Shown here: positions 53,925 to 63,256 of the stretch, piece after piece
Layout: each line of letters starts with the position of its first letter
Position numbering within the stretch: position 1 is the stretch's first letter
Assembly (NCBI RefSeq): GCF_015461845.1
Contig: NZ_JACOPW010000002.1
Location: 434,001-498,000, forward strand
DNA: 64,000 nucleotides
Source: Pseudomonas mucoides
GTDB lineage: Bacteria > Pseudomonadota > Gammaproteobacteria > Pseudomonadales > Pseudomonadaceae
Direction of reading: 5' to 3'
The notes under the pieces: generated by a model
Told to the model about the DNA's origin: nothing
Seen by the model: only the letters and a program-made list of their open reading frames with translations
Databases searched by the model: none
Position numbers and translations under genes: made by a program

Positions 53925-54894
53925 GTTCGATATCCTGTCGTTCGGCGAAACCATGGCGATGTTTGTCGCCGAGCAAAGCGGTGATCTGGCCGACGTCGGC
54001 CAGTTCCACAAACGTATTGCCGGAGCGGACAGCAACGTCGCGATTGGCCTGTCACGGCTCGGCTTCAACGTGGCGTGGCTGAGTCGAGTGGGCGCCGATT
54101 CATTGGGCCGATTTGTCATCGATACGCTGCGCAAAGAAGGTCTGGATTGCAGCAACGTCGCCATCGACCCAGCGCATCCGACCGGTTTCCAACTCAAGTC
54201 CCGTACCGACGATGGCAGCGATCCGGCCGTCGAGTATTTCCGGCGTGGTTCGGCCGCCAGTCACTTGTCGGTGCAATCGATCTCCTCGTCATTGCTCGAC
54301 GCCCGGCACTTGCACGCCACCGGTATTCCACCGGCGCTGTCTGCATCTGCCCGGGAAATGTCCTTCGAACTGATGACCCGCATGCGCAATGCCGGACGCA
54401 GCGTGTCGTTCGACCCGAACCTGCGCCCGAGCCTGTGGGCCAGCGAGCAACAGATGATTACCGAAATCAACCGCCTCGCGGGCCTCGCCCATTGGGTGCT
54501 GCCGGGGTTGAGCGAAGGCCGTTTGCTGACCGGGTTTGAAGACCCCGCGGACATTGCGGCGTTTTATCTGGATCTGGGTGTTGAAGCGGTGGCGATCAAA
54601 CTCGGCCCGCATGGGGCGTATTACCGCACCTCACTGGATCAGGGGTTTATCGCAGGCATACCGGTGCAAACCGTGGTGGATACGGTCGGCGCTGGCGATG
54701 GCTTTGCGGTCGGGATGATCAGCGCGTTGCTGGAAAACCAAAGCGTTGCCGATGCGGTGCGGCGTGCCAACTGGATTGGCAGTCGTGCGGTGCAGAGTCG
54801 GGGGGATATGGAAGGGTTGCCGACCCGGCTGGAATTATCTACTGAATTTGAGGGCGTCAATCGCCAGCAAGCTGTGCGCCTACAGGCGTTGTAG
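53917..54894 (+). CDS. kguK: 2-ketogluconate kinase
   Basis: A 325-residue PfkB/ribokinase-family sugar kinase. It has the N-terminal [11 protein letters not shown] and GGADSN-like substrate region ([17 protein letters not shown]), and the C-terminal ATP/anion-hole signature [20 protein letters not shown] with the catalytic aspartate. It phosphorylates 2-ketogluconate to 2-keto-6-phosphogluconate in the cytosol. The start (ATG 53917) lies inside the kguE stop region. Confidence 0.92.
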   Translation: MSEFDILSFGETMAMFVAEQSGDLADVGQFHKRIAGADSNVAIGLSRLGFNVAWLSRVGADSLGRFVIDTLRKEGLDCSNVAIDPAHPTGFQLKSRTDDGSDPAVEYFRRGSAASHLSVQSISSSLLDARHLHATGIPPALSASAREMSFELMTRMRNAGRSVSFDPNLRPSLWASEQQMITEINRLAGLAHWVLPGLSEGRLLTGFEDPADIAAFYLDLGVEAVAIKLGPHGAYYRTSLDQGFIAGIPVQTVVDTVGAGDGFAVGMISALLENQSVADAVRRANWIGSRAVQSRGDMEGLPTRLELSTEFEGVNRQQAVRLQAL

Positions 54895-54915
54895 GAACCG
54901 AGCTTGCTCGCGATG
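54892..54915. repeat. Solitary REP half-site in the kgu operon
   Basis: TAGGAACCGAGCTTGCTCGC is a single family A half just after the kguK stop, without an inverted partner. The remaining gap to kguT shows nothing else. Confidence 0.5.
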
Positions 54916-54984
54916 ACACCCGCACAAACGCTGAAGATGTAACTACCTGCTGCGACAAAAACAACAAGCTCAGGAGCACTGCCC

Positions 54985-56283
54985 ATGAAAACCGCCTCAC
55001 TCGCCACCCGCCGCTGGTGGTACATCATGCCCATCGTGTTCATCACCTATAGCCTGGCGTATCTGGACCGCGCCAACTATGGCTTCGCCGCTGCCTCGGG
55101 CATGGCCGCCGACCTGATGATCACGCCGGGCCTGTCGTCGATGCTCGGCGCGCTGTTCTTCCTTGGATACTTTTTCTTCCAGGTGCCCGGCGCGATCTAT
55201 GCCCAGAAACACAGCGTCAAAAAGCTGATTTTCGTCAGCCTGATCCTCTGGGGCGGGCTCGCGACGCTGACCGGGATCGTCTCCAACGCCTACTGGCTGG
55301 TCGTCATTCGCTTCATGCTAGGCGTGGTTGAAGCCGCGGTCATGCCGGCGATGCTGGTCTATCTGTGCCACTGGTTCACCCGTGCCGAACGCTCACGGGC
55401 CAACACGTTCCTGATCCTCGGCAACCCGGTCACCATGCTCTGGATGTCGGTGGTGTCGGGCTATCTGGTACAGCATTTCAGCTGGCGCTGGATGTTCATC
55501 ATCGAAGGTTTGCCGGCAGTGCTGTGGGCATTTATCTGGTGGCGCCTGGCGGACGATCGTCCGGCGCAGGCCAAGTGGCTCAGCGATCAAGAGAAGCAGG
55601 ACCTGGAAAGCGCCCTCGCCGCCGAACAGGTCGGCATCAAAGCGGTGAAGAACTACGCCGAAGCCTTTCGCTCGCCGAAGGTGATCATCCTGGCGTTGCA
55701 GTTTTTCTGCTGGAGCATTGGCGTTTACGGCTTCGTGCTGTGGCTGCCATCGATCCTCAAGGCCGGTGCGCAGATGGACATGATCGAAGCCGGCTGGCTC
55801 TCGGCGCTCCCGTATCTGGCCGCAGTGATCGGCATGCTGCTGGTGTCGTGGGGCTCGGACAAACTGCAGAAGCGTAAACGCTTCGTCTGGCCGCCGCTGC
55901 TGATTGCCTCCATTGCGTTCTACGGTTCCTACGCCTTGGGCGCCGAACATTTCTGGTGGTCCTACACCCTGCTGGTGATTGCCGGCGCCTGCATGTACGC
56001 GCCGTACGGGCCATTTTTCGCCATCGTCCCCGAAATCCTTCCGGCCAACGTGGCGGGCGGTGCCATGGCATTGATCAACAGCATGGGCGCGCTCGGTTCG
56101 TTTGGCGGCTCCTATCTGGTCGGTTACCTGAACAGCTCCACCGGCTCGCCCGGCGCTTCTTACTTGCTGATGAGCGGCGCGTTGATGCTCTCGGTGGTGC
56201 TGACGATGTTCCTCAAGCCCGGCGCCAGTGACCGGGTCGTGGCCAAGGCCGATACGCAACGGCCAGTGACGGCTCACCCTTGA
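54985..56283 (+). CDS. kguT: 2-ketogluconate transporter (MFS, anion:cation symporter family)
   Basis: A 432-residue, twelve-helix MFS protein of the ACS family (as in hexuronate and phthalate transporters). The family entry is visible in IMPIVFITYSLAYLDRANYGFAAASGM, with FFLGYFFFQVPGAIYAQKHSVKKLIF and the RFMLGVVEAAVMPAMLVYLCHWFTRAERSRA loop typical of ACS carriers. Position between kguK and kguD makes 2-ketogluconate the expected substrate. A central cytoplasmic loop of about 40 residues is charged. Confidence 0.91.
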   Translation: MKTASLATRRWWYIMPIVFITYSLAYLDRANYGFAAASGMAADLMITPGLSSMLGALFFLGYFFFQVPGAIYAQKHSVKKLIFVSLILWGGLATLTGIVSNAYWLVVIRFMLGVVEAAVMPAMLVYLCHWFTRAERSRANTFLILGNPVTMLWMSVVSGYLVQHFSWRWMFIIEGLPAVLWAFIWWRLADDRPAQAKWLSDQEKQDLESALAAEQVGIKAVKNYAEAFRSPKVIILALQFFCWSIGVYGFVLWLPSILKAGAQMDMIEAGWLSALPYLAAVIGMLLVSWGSDKLQKRKRFVWPPLLIASIAFYGSYALGAEHFWWSYTLLVIAGACMYAPYGPFFAIVPEILPANVAGGAMALINSMGALGSFGGSYLVGYLNSSTGSPGASYLLMSGALMLSVVLTMFLKPGASDRVVAKADTQRPVTAHP

Positions 56284-56296
56284 ACATGAAGTTGAG

Positions 56297-57283
56297 ATGA
56301 TGACGATGAAAAAGCAGGTCGTGCTGTACAAGAAACTCTCGCCGCTGTTGATGGCTCGCCTGCATGAGCACACCGACGTGACGCTGATCGATAACCTCAA
56401 CCCAGAAGGCATTGCACAACTGCGCGACGCCCTGCCCCGCGCCCAGGGTTTGCTCGGCGCGAGCCTGAAACTGGACGCGCAGTTATTGGACCTGGCGCCG
56501 AATCTGGAAGCCATCGCCAGCGTCTCGGTCGGTGTCGACAATTACGATATCGACTACCTGACCGAACGCCGCATCTTGCTGAGCAACACGCCGGATGTAC
56601 TGACTGAAACCACGGCAGACACCGGTTTCGCGCTGATTCTGGCGACCGCCCGGCGCGTGGTGGAATTGGCCAACATGGTTCGCAACGGCCAATGGCAACG
56701 CAACATTGGCCCGGTGCATTTCGGCACGGATGTGCATGGCAAGACGCTGGGCATCATCGGCATGGGGCGTATTGGTGAAGCCTTGGCTCAGCGCGGACAT
56801 TTCGGATTTGGCATGCCGGTGATTTATCACAGTCATTCGCCGAAACCGGCGGTGGAAGCGCGTTTCAATGCACAGTACCGCAGCCTGACGGAGCTTTTGC
56901 AGCAAGCTGATTTCATTTGCCTGACCTTGCCGCTGACGGCTGAAACCGAAGGGCTGATCGGCGCCGAGGAGTTCGCCTTGATGCGCCCGGAAAGTATTTT
57001 CATCAATATTTCCCGGGGCAAGGTGGTGGACGAAGCAGCGCTGATCGAGGCGCTGCGTACAGGACAGATTCGGGCGGCAGGGCTGGATGTTTTTGAGCGT
57101 GAACCGCTGCAGTTGGATTCACCGTTGATGACGTTGAATAACGTAGTGGCGACGCCTCACATGGGCTCGGCGACGCATGAAACGCGGGAGGCGATGGCGC
57201 GGTGTGCGGTGGATAATCTGCTGATGGCGTTGGCTGGAGAACGGCCGAAAAACCTGGTGAATGCCGGGGCGTGGCAGGCTTAA
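56297..57283 (+). CDS. kguD: 2-keto-6-phosphogluconate reductase (D-2-hydroxyacid dehydrogenase family)
   Basis: At most 328 residues; MKKQVVLYKK at 56306 is an alternative start with good fit. The nucleotide-binding motif GIIGMGRIGEALA, the catalytic arginine in INISRGKVVDEAAL, glutamate in DVFEREPLQ and histidine in VATPHMGSATHETR complete the R-E-H triad of the family. It reduces 2-keto-6-phosphogluconate to 6-phosphogluconate, linking the pathway to central metabolism. It closes the kguEKTD operon. Confidence 0.9.
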   Translation: MMTMKKQVVLYKKLSPLLMARLHEHTDVTLIDNLNPEGIAQLRDALPRAQGLLGASLKLDAQLLDLAPNLEAIASVSVGVDNYDIDYLTERRILLSNTPDVLTETTADTGFALILATARRVVELANMVRNGQWQRNIGPVHFGTDVHGKTLGIIGMGRIGEALAQRGHFGFGMPVIYHSHSPKPAVEARFNAQYRSLTELLQQADFICLTLPLTAETEGLIGAEEFALMRPESIFINISRGKVVDEAALIEALRTGQIRAAGLDVFEREPLQLDSPLMTLNNVVATPHMGSATHETREAMARCAVDNLLMALAGERPKNLVNAGAWQA

Positions 57284-57303
57284 GACATTTGCTGTTCTTC
57301 AGG

Positions 57304-57388
57304 CGGCCATCGCGAGCAAGCTCGCTCCCACATTGGATCTGTGGCGTTCACAAACCCCTGTGGGAGCGAGCTTGCTCGCGATGAGGCC
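57304..57388. repeat. REP doublet, third spacer class
   Basis: Inverted family A units (GCCATCGCGAGCAAGCTCGC and complement) with a GGCGTTCACAAACCCC spacer, between the convergent kguD and transaminase genes. Confidence 0.8.
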
Positions 57389-57395
57389 AATAACT

Positions 57396-58583
57396 TCAGG
57401 CTCTACGCGCCTCCAGCAGGTCCGCCGCACACAACGCAATCCGCCGACACGCATCCGCCAGCTTCACCTGATCCACCACCAACCCAATCCGGATATGCCC
57501 CGCCGCACTCGGCCCGAACGCCTCCCCGGCCAGCACCGACACCCCATAACCCTCAAGCAACCGTTCGGCAAAGCCCTGGGCGCCGAGCCCGGTCTGGCGT
57601 ACGTCAACCATCACAAACATGCCGCCATCCGGACGGATCGGCTGGATGCCGGGGCATCCGCTCAACCGTGCGCACACCAGATCCCGACGCTGACGATATT
57701 CCTCGCGCATCAGCGCCACTTCCGGCAAGTTTTGATCCAGCGCCAATTGCGCGGCGTTCTGGATGAAGTCCGGAATCCCGAACAACATGCACAACGACAG
57801 ATTCACCAGGTGCTCGGCCATGGGTTTCGGCCCGATCGACCACCCCACGCGCCAGCCGCTCATGGCGTGGGATTTGGACAGGCTGTTGATGGTCGCGGTG
57901 CGCTCGGCCATGCCCGGCAAACTCGCCGGGCTGATGTGTTCGCCCTCGAACAACAAGTCGCTGTAGACCTCATCGCTGATCAGCCACAGGTCATGGCGCA
58001 CGCACAATGCTGCCAGCGCTTGCCAGGTCTTCAAGGACAGGCTGGCACCCGACGGATTGTTCGGACTGTTGAGCAACAGGACACGGGTCTTGGGCGTGAT
58101 CAGCGCCGCCACATCCGCCGGGTCAACGCGAAAGCCGTTCTCCGGCCGCACCGCCACCGGCACCACTTTAGCGGCACAGGCGCCGAACACCCCTTCATAG
58201 GTCACGTACATCGGTTCGGCGACGATCACTTCATCACCAGGATCGAGCAGGCATTGCGCAACGGAATACACCGCGCATTGCGCCCCCGGAAACACGATCA
58301 CATGATCGGCGTCCACCGCCTGACCACTGCGTTGCCTATGGCGTCGCGCGATGCTGCTGCGCAATCCGCGGCTGCCGCGCACGTCCGGGTAGTGGGTGTC
58401 GCCGGCCTGCAAGCTGTCGATAGCGGCCTGGACAATCGGTGGTGGCGTGTCGAAATCCGGATCGCCGATCGACAGAAGCAGGACATCAATGCCCTGCTCG
58501 CGCATGTCCAGCGCTCGGTCATGAATCCGCCAGGCTGCCGCTCCATCGCCGGCGATTCGTTGGGTCAAGGCTGAATAGCGCAT
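57396..58583 (-). CDS. aruH: Arginine:pyruvate transaminase (AruH-like)
   Basis: A 395-residue class I aminotransferase. The PLP lysine lies in NSLSKSHAMSGWRVGW, with LLNSPNNPSGASL and ISDEVYSDLLFEGEHISPASLPGM preceding it, and the C-terminal arginine in AGHIRIGLV. Nearly the whole sequence reads like P. aeruginosa AruH (starting MRY and IAGDGAAAW-x-IH), which moves the amino group of arginine to pyruvate to give 2-ketoarginine. The other ATA-pathway gene (aruI) is not adjacent here, so it may be elsewhere. Identity is from memory of the family, not a search. Confidence 0.82.
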   Translation of the reverse strand: MRYSALTQRIAGDGAAAWRIHDRALDMREQGIDVLLLSIGDPDFDTPPPIVQAAIDSLQAGDTHYPDVRGSRGLRSSIARRHRQRSGQAVDADHVIVFPGAQCAVYSVAQCLLDPGDEVIVAEPMYVTYEGVFGACAAKVVPVAVRPENGFRVDPADVAALITPKTRVLLLNSPNNPSGASLSLKTWQALAALCVRHDLWLISDEVYSDLLFEGEHISPASLPGMAERTATINSLSKSHAMSGWRVGWSIGPKPMAEHLVNLSLCMLFGIPDFIQNAAQLALDQNLPEVALMREEYRQRRDLVCARLSGCPGIQPIRPDGGMFVMVDVRQTGLGAQGFAERLLEGYGVSVLAGEAFGPSAAGHIRIGLVVDQVKLADACRRIALCAADLLEARRA

Positions 58584-58626
58584 GTGATTCTCCTGTCGCG
58601 CGCGGACTCCCAGCCTTCACCCTATC

Positions 58627-60252
58627 TCAAATCACGAAACGCGCCACCATCGCATTCAAATCCACCGCCAGGCGCGACAGTTCATGGGTGGCGACGCTGG
58701 TCTGGTTGGCACCGGTCGCGGACTGAGTGGCCAGGTCGCGGATGTTCACCAGGTTACGGTCGACTTCGCGGGACACTTGCGCCTGTTCTTCCGACGCACT
58801 GGCGATCACCAGGTTGCGTTCGTTGATCAAGTGGATCGACTGGGTGATCTGCTCCAGCGCGACACCGGCGGCGCGGGCCATTTCCAGGGTGCTCTGGGTG
58901 CGCTGATTGCTTTGCTGCATCGACGAAACCGCTTGGCCGGTGCCGTTCTGGATGCCGGCGACCATTTTTTCGATTTCCTGGGTCGATTGCGCAGTGCGAT
59001 GGGCCAATGCCCGCACCTCGTCTGCCACCACGGCGAAGCCTCGTCCGGCTTCACCGGCACGGGCAGCTTCGATGGCGGCGTTGAGTGCCAGCAGGTTGGT
59101 TTGTTCGGCGATGGCGCGAATAACGTCCAGCACTTTGCCGATGTCACGGCCCTGCGCGGCCAGCCCTTCGATCATCACCGAGGTGTTTTGCACGTCGTGG
59201 GTCATGGTCTGGATTGCGTTGACGGTTTCCACCACCCGGTCACGGCCTTCGCGGGCGGCTTGGGTCGATTGGCTGGAGGCTTCCGAGGTCGACACCGCGT
59301 TGCGCGCGACCTCTTCCACGGCGGCGGTCATTTCGTTGACGGCGGTGGCAGCTTGTTCGATTTCGTTGTTTTGCTGTTGCAGGCCGCGCGAGGCTTCCTC
59401 GGTCACGGTGCTGAGCTCTTCAGCGGCAGCGCCCAGTTGCGTGGCGGAACCGGCGATCTGTTCGATGGTTTGGCGCAGGTTGGTTTGCATGGCGGCCAAG
59501 GCGCCGAGCAAACGAGCCGGTTCGTCCTTGCCGTCAATCTCGATAACTTTGGTCAGGTTGCCGCCGGCGATGGTTTCGGCCGCCTGCACCGCGCGGTTCA
59601 GCGGGGTGACGATGCTGCGGGTCAGCAGCCAGGCCAGCAGCACAGTCATGAGCGACGCCAGCACCGACACCAGAATGATGCCGTACACGGCGGTGTTGTA
59701 GTTTTCTTCGGCGGTGACACCGGCCGTTTTCGCGGCCTCATTGTTATAGGCCACCAGCTTATTCAGCTGTTCGCCCATCAGGTCGGTGCCGTCCTTGATC
59801 CGCGTGTTGATCAAGGTGCGCAGCTCCTCGACCTTGTTCTGGCGCGAAAGGTCCAACATTTCGCGCTGCGCTTGCATGTAATTGTCCAGCGTCGCGCTGA
59901 ACACTTTATACAGCGCCGCTTCGTCCGGGCCCATCGGCAATGCGGCATAGCTGGCCTGCGCCTTGCGCGCCTTGTCGGTGAGCACGGCAATGCGGGTTTC
60001 GGCTTCTTGCAGGCTGGCCGGTTCGCGGTTGACCAGAATCCGGAACGACAAAATGCGCATGCGCAGGATATTTTCGGTGACATTGCCCAGGAAGCTGACG
60101 CTGGGCAGTTGAGTACTGCTCATATCGATTGAGGATTGACGGATGATCGACATGCGATTCACGGCAAACACACCCAGCACGATGACGAGCAAGGCAATGA
60201 AAGCAAAACCGAGGAAGGCGCGAGGCGCGATGTTCAGATTACGCAGTGACAT
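58627..60252 (-). CDS. Methyl-accepting chemotaxis protein (4HB_MCP type)
   Basis: A 541-residue chemoreceptor. It has N-terminal TM1 (residues about 12-32, [19 protein letters not shown]), a four-helix-bundle periplasmic ligand domain of about 150 residues, and TM2 ([22 protein letters not shown], about 188-209). HAMP follows, then the signalling hairpin with the tip sequence [37 protein letters not shown]. No CheB/CheR pentapeptide is seen at the end. The ligand is unknown. The promoter region to its right contains repeated CTCATCCCC sites. Confidence 0.92.
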   Translation of the reverse strand: MSLRNLNIAPRAFLGFAFIALLVIVLGVFAVNRMSIIRQSSIDMSSTQLPSVSFLGNVTENILRMRILSFRILVNREPASLQEAETRIAVLTDKARKAQASYAALPMGPDEAALYKVFSATLDNYMQAQREMLDLSRQNKVEELRTLINTRIKDGTDLMGEQLNKLVAYNNEAAKTAGVTAEENYNTAVYGIILVSVLASLMTVLLAWLLTRSIVTPLNRAVQAAETIAGGNLTKVIEIDGKDEPARLLGALAAMQTNLRQTIEQIAGSATQLGAAAEELSTVTEEASRGLQQQNNEIEQAATAVNEMTAAVEEVARNAVSTSEASSQSTQAAREGRDRVVETVNAIQTMTHDVQNTSVMIEGLAAQGRDIGKVLDVIRAIAEQTNLLALNAAIEAARAGEAGRGFAVVADEVRALAHRTAQSTQEIEKMVAGIQNGTGQAVSSMQQSNQRTQSTLEMARAAGVALEQITQSIHLINERNLVIASASEEQAQVSREVDRNLVNIRDLATQSATGANQTSVATHELSRLAVDLNAMVARFVI

Positions 60253-60554
60253 AAGTGGATTCTCGGGTGATTGAGGCTGCGAGCATCCTTGCCGGTGATC
60301 ACTGAAGGGGCGTTCCTTCAGCTCGGCGCCACTGTCGAATCGGGTGTGTGAGCGTCTATAAGTTGTATCGGCCGGGGATGAGGATTTTTGCGGGGGATGA
60401 GCAAATATATTTCGGGGGGGATGAGTGTTTCACTCATGAAACACAAATCCCTGTAGCAGCTGCCGAAGGGTGCGTTCGACTGCGAAGCGGTCGCGATTTT
60501 TTAGATCCTGCGACTGCTGCACACTCGAACGCAGCCTCGCAGGCTCGACAGCTG
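60253..60554. promoter_or_regulatory. MCP upstream region with triple GGGGATGAG repeat
   Basis: This 302-bp gene-free stretch contains GGGGATGAG at 60374, 60393 and 60417 in the same orientation, followed directly by the inverted repeat GTGTTTCA-CTCA-TGAAACAC (60425-60444). On the chemoreceptor strand these read CTCATCCCC about 120-170 bp upstream of the gene, suggesting an activator array. The distal part is a family B repeat. Confidence 0.45.
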
Positions 60555-60558
60555 CTAC
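60451..60558. repeat. Family B repeat doublet
   Basis: CTGTAGCAGCTGCCGAAGGG starts one half and GCAGCCTCGCAGGCTCGACAGCTGCTAC (60531-60558) is the inverted half. This is the second repeat family, distinct from the GTGGGAGC type. It touches the stop region of the glycerate kinase gene. Confidence 0.75.
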
Positions 60559-61688
60559 TTAGCGATTCGCCAGACCCGTGCGATGTCGCTCGCGCGATCT
60601 TTCAGCAACCGTGGCGCCTCGGCGCACGCCTGTTCCAGCGTCATCGGACCACTGGCCAAGGCAAACGCCGCATCGATGCCGTGCTCGTACAACGCCTGAT
60701 AACCCTCGCCCAACGTGCCCGCGATCACGATCACCGGCACGCCTTGCTGCCGAGCAATGCGCGCCACGCCGAACGGCGTCTTGCCGCGCAAGGTCTGCGC
60801 ATCGAAACGCCCTTCGCCGGTAATCACCAGGTCGGCACCTTGCACGGCTTCAGCCAGCCCAACCAACTCGGCAACCACGTCCACACCGGCCTGGAACTGC
60901 GCGCCGAGAAACGCCTTGGCGGCAAATCCCAGACCGCCGGCCGCCCCACTGCCCGGTTCGTCCTTGACGTCGTGACCCAACGCACGCGCACACAGTTGGG
61001 CAAAGTGCCCCAGCGCGTTATCCAGTTTCTGGACTTGCTCGGGCGATGCGCCTTTCTGCGGGCCGAAAATCGCCGAAGCGCCGTGAGGGCCGCACAGTGG
61101 ATTGTTAACGTCGGCAGCAATGTCAAAACGCACGCCACTCAGGCGCGAATCCATGCCGCTCAGATCAATGCGATCCAGTTGCGCCAACGCCAAACCGCCC
61201 GGTGCCAGGGTTTGCCCCTGCGCATCCAGCAACTTCACGCCCAGCGCCTGCATCGCCCCGGCACCGCCATCGTTGGTGGCGCTACCACCAATTGCCAGAA
61301 TCACCCGTTGCGCACGGGCATCGAGTGCCGCGCGAATGAGCTCGCCGGTGCCGAAGGTGCTGCTGGTGCACGCGTCGCGTTTGCCCGGCGGAACCAGTTG
61401 CAGGCCACTGGCCTCGGCCATTTCGATGATCGCGGTGTGGTTGTGCGGGAGCCAGCCCCAGGCGGCGTCAACGGTTGCACCGAGTGGCCCCCGCACCTTC
61501 GTGCGGCGCCATTCGCCCTTGCACGCGGCCAGAATAGACTCGACCGTGCCTTCGCCGCCGTCGGCCATCGGGCATTTGACCAAGTGCGCGTCCGGCCACA
61601 CGTCTGCCAGCCCCAATGCAATGGCGTCGGCCACGCCTTGGGCGCTGAGGCTGTCCTTGAACGAATCGGGGGCGATGACGATTTTCAT
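60555..61688 (-). CDS. Glycerate kinase (GarK family)
   Basis: A 377-residue protein starting MKIVIAPDSFKDSLSA, the invariant N-terminus of type I glycerate kinases. Other hallmarks are CPMADGGEGTVES, GSATNDGGAGAMQALG, the GEGRFDAQTLRGKTPFGVARIA loop and the C-terminal DRASDIARVW. It phosphorylates D-glycerate (to 2- or 3-phosphoglycerate depending on type) at the end of glucarate, galactarate or glyoxylate breakdown. The neighbouring CdaR-type regulator and MFS transporter fit a sugar-acid locus. Confidence 0.92.
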   Translation of the reverse strand: MKIVIAPDSFKDSLSAQGVADAIALGLADVWPDAHLVKCPMADGGEGTVESILAACKGEWRRTKVRGPLGATVDAAWGWLPHNHTAIIEMAEASGLQLVPPGKRDACTSSTFGTGELIRAALDARAQRVILAIGGSATNDGGAGAMQALGVKLLDAQGQTLAPGGLALAQLDRIDLSGMDSRLSGVRFDIAADVNNPLCGPHGASAIFGPQKGASPEQVQKLDNALGHFAQLCARALGHDVKDEPGSGAAGGLGFAAKAFLGAQFQAGVDVVAELVGLAEAVQGADLVITGEGRFDAQTLRGKTPFGVARIARQQGVPVIVIAGTLGEGYQALYEHGIDAAFALASGPMTLEQACAEAPRLLKDRASDIARVWRIAK

Positions 61689-61815
61689 GCGAATTCTCCA
61701 GTTCCAATGCGCTCCATGCTGCCAGTAGCCCCGGACAATAACGCCAGTCCGCTGCACAAGTGGGTGTGGCGTTTATTGTTCATTTTCACAAAACCGCACG
61801 ACTACACACTGTGTT

Positions 61816-61962
61816 GTAGCCGCTGCCGAGCCTGCGAGGCTGCGTTCGGCCGCGAAGTCGTCGTAAACCCGGCAAGCGCAATTTCCCTGACACACCGCAG
61901 TGCATGATTTTACGACTGCTGCGCAGCCGAACGCAGCCTCGCAGGCTCGGCAGCTGCTACAG
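61816..61962. repeat. Family B repeat doublet, long spacer
   Basis: GTAGCCGCTGCCGAGCCTGCG on the left and CGCAGGCTCGGCAGCTGCTAC on the right, inverted around a spacer that includes TCGTCGTAAA and TTTTACGACT. It lies between the glycerate kinase start and the cdaR stop. Confidence 0.78.
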
Positions 61963-61975
61963 GGGTTGTGTTCGG

Positions 61976-63088
61976 TCAGTCGGTTTGGGGCAGGAGCTGG
62001 ACGCCGAGGTAGAGCGCAAGCATCCCGTCCAGCCTGAGAGGATCAACCCCACTCAACTCGGCAATCCGCTCCATCCGATACCGCAAGCTATTGCGATGAA
62101 TCCCCAGCGCATCAGCACACGCCTGGCTCTGACCATCGTGATCACACCAGCTGCGCAGCGTCGCCAACAGTTGACCGTTGCCATCCTTGGCAATGACTTT
62201 GCGCAGCGGCTTGAGCAATTCGTCCAGCGCATCGTCATTACGATGCCGCCACAGCATCACCGGCAATCGATAACGGGTCAGCGTCAGCAAGCGCGAACGC
62301 GGCAACACATCGCGTCCATACGCCAACAAATCACCCACGCGCCGGTAGCAGCGGCGCAGCCCCGATAAGCCATCGGCCTGCCCGCCCACGGCGATGCGCA
62401 AAATGTTCCAGCCCAGGCCGTCGAGTTTTTCCAGCAGCCGATCATTCTCGATCGATTGCGAAGCCGGTCGGCACCACAGCAACGACGACTTCGCCGAACT
62501 CACGCACCAACTGTCCGGGTAACGCGACATCAGCCAGGCGCTCAGCGCTTCAACGGTTTGCGCCGGGCCGTGTTCCAAGCCCAGTTCAAAAAGATACGGC
62601 ACCCGCGTCATCTGCGGCTTGAGCCCCAATTGCTGCGCCTCATCGAGCAAGCGCGGCGAGTCCCCGGCCTCGCTCAGCAGCAACGCGAGCAGATCGTCAC
62701 AACGCTGACGCCGCCATTGCTGGTCGGCCTGCTGATTGCGCTGGCCGACCAGCATCTCGGCGGTCATCCGCACCAACTCGGCATAGGTGCGCAACGGCTC
62801 GGGCTTGCCAGTGATGCCAAGCACGCCAATCAAGCGCCCATCCAGCAGCAGCGGCAAGTTGATCCCCGGTTGCACGCCCTTGAGATGCATTGCCGTTTGC
62901 GCGTCGATTTCCACCACCCGCCCGTTGGCCAGCACCAATTGCGCACCCTCGTGGCGGGTGTTGATGCGCTCCGGTTCGCCGCTGCCGAGAATCAATCCCT
63001 GGCTGTCCATCACGTTGACGTTGTACGGCAGGATGGCCATCGCCCGGTCGACGATGTCCTGGGCCAGGTCGTGATCGAGTTCGAACAT
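61976..63088 (-). CDS. cdaR: CdaR-type sugar diacid regulator
   Basis: A 370-residue activator. The N-terminal diacid recognition domain (ELDHDLAQDIVDRAMAILPYNVNVMDSQGLILGSGEPERI, residues 3-135) and the C-terminal PucR-type HTH (LRSWCDHDGQSQACADALGIHRNSLRYRMERIAELSGVDPLRLDGMLALYLGVQLL) are typical of CdaR, which activates glucarate, galactarate and glycerate genes. It lies between glycerate kinase (same strand, downstream) and a divergent MFS transporter, both probable targets. Confidence 0.88.
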   Translation of the reverse strand: MFELDHDLAQDIVDRAMAILPYNVNVMDSQGLILGSGEPERINTRHEGAQLVLANGRVVEIDAQTAMHLKGVQPGINLPLLLDGRLIGVLGITGKPEPLRTYAELVRMTAEMLVGQRNQQADQQWRRQRCDDLLALLLSEAGDSPRLLDEAQQLGLKPQMTRVPYLFELGLEHGPAQTVEALSAWLMSRYPDSWCVSSAKSSLLWCRPASQSIENDRLLEKLDGLGWNILRIAVGGQADGLSGLRRCYRRVGDLLAYGRDVLPRSRLLTLTRYRLPVMLWRHRNDDALDELLKPLRKVIAKDGNGQLLATLRSWCDHDGQSQACADALGIHRNSLRYRMERIAELSGVDPLRLDGMLALYLGVQLLPQTD

Positions 63089-63256
63089 AACGGTGATCCT
63101 TGAAAACGGGGTGGGACGGGTTGTTCACCCGCACAGGCCTTGGTCGCAAACCCTGTGCTCAGGCACAAAGACAACCACCCAAGGCGTGGCCGAGACTCAC
63201 TGGGCGATCAACGTTACCCTTGCATCGCAAAAAATCATAATAAAGAGAGAGCCGCC

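Noticed and set aside
58684..60132. 482-codon plus-strand frame opposite the chemoreceptor gene
   Set aside because: Glycine- and histidine-rich antisense translation of a gene with clear MCP motifs; no domain, no ribosome-binding site.
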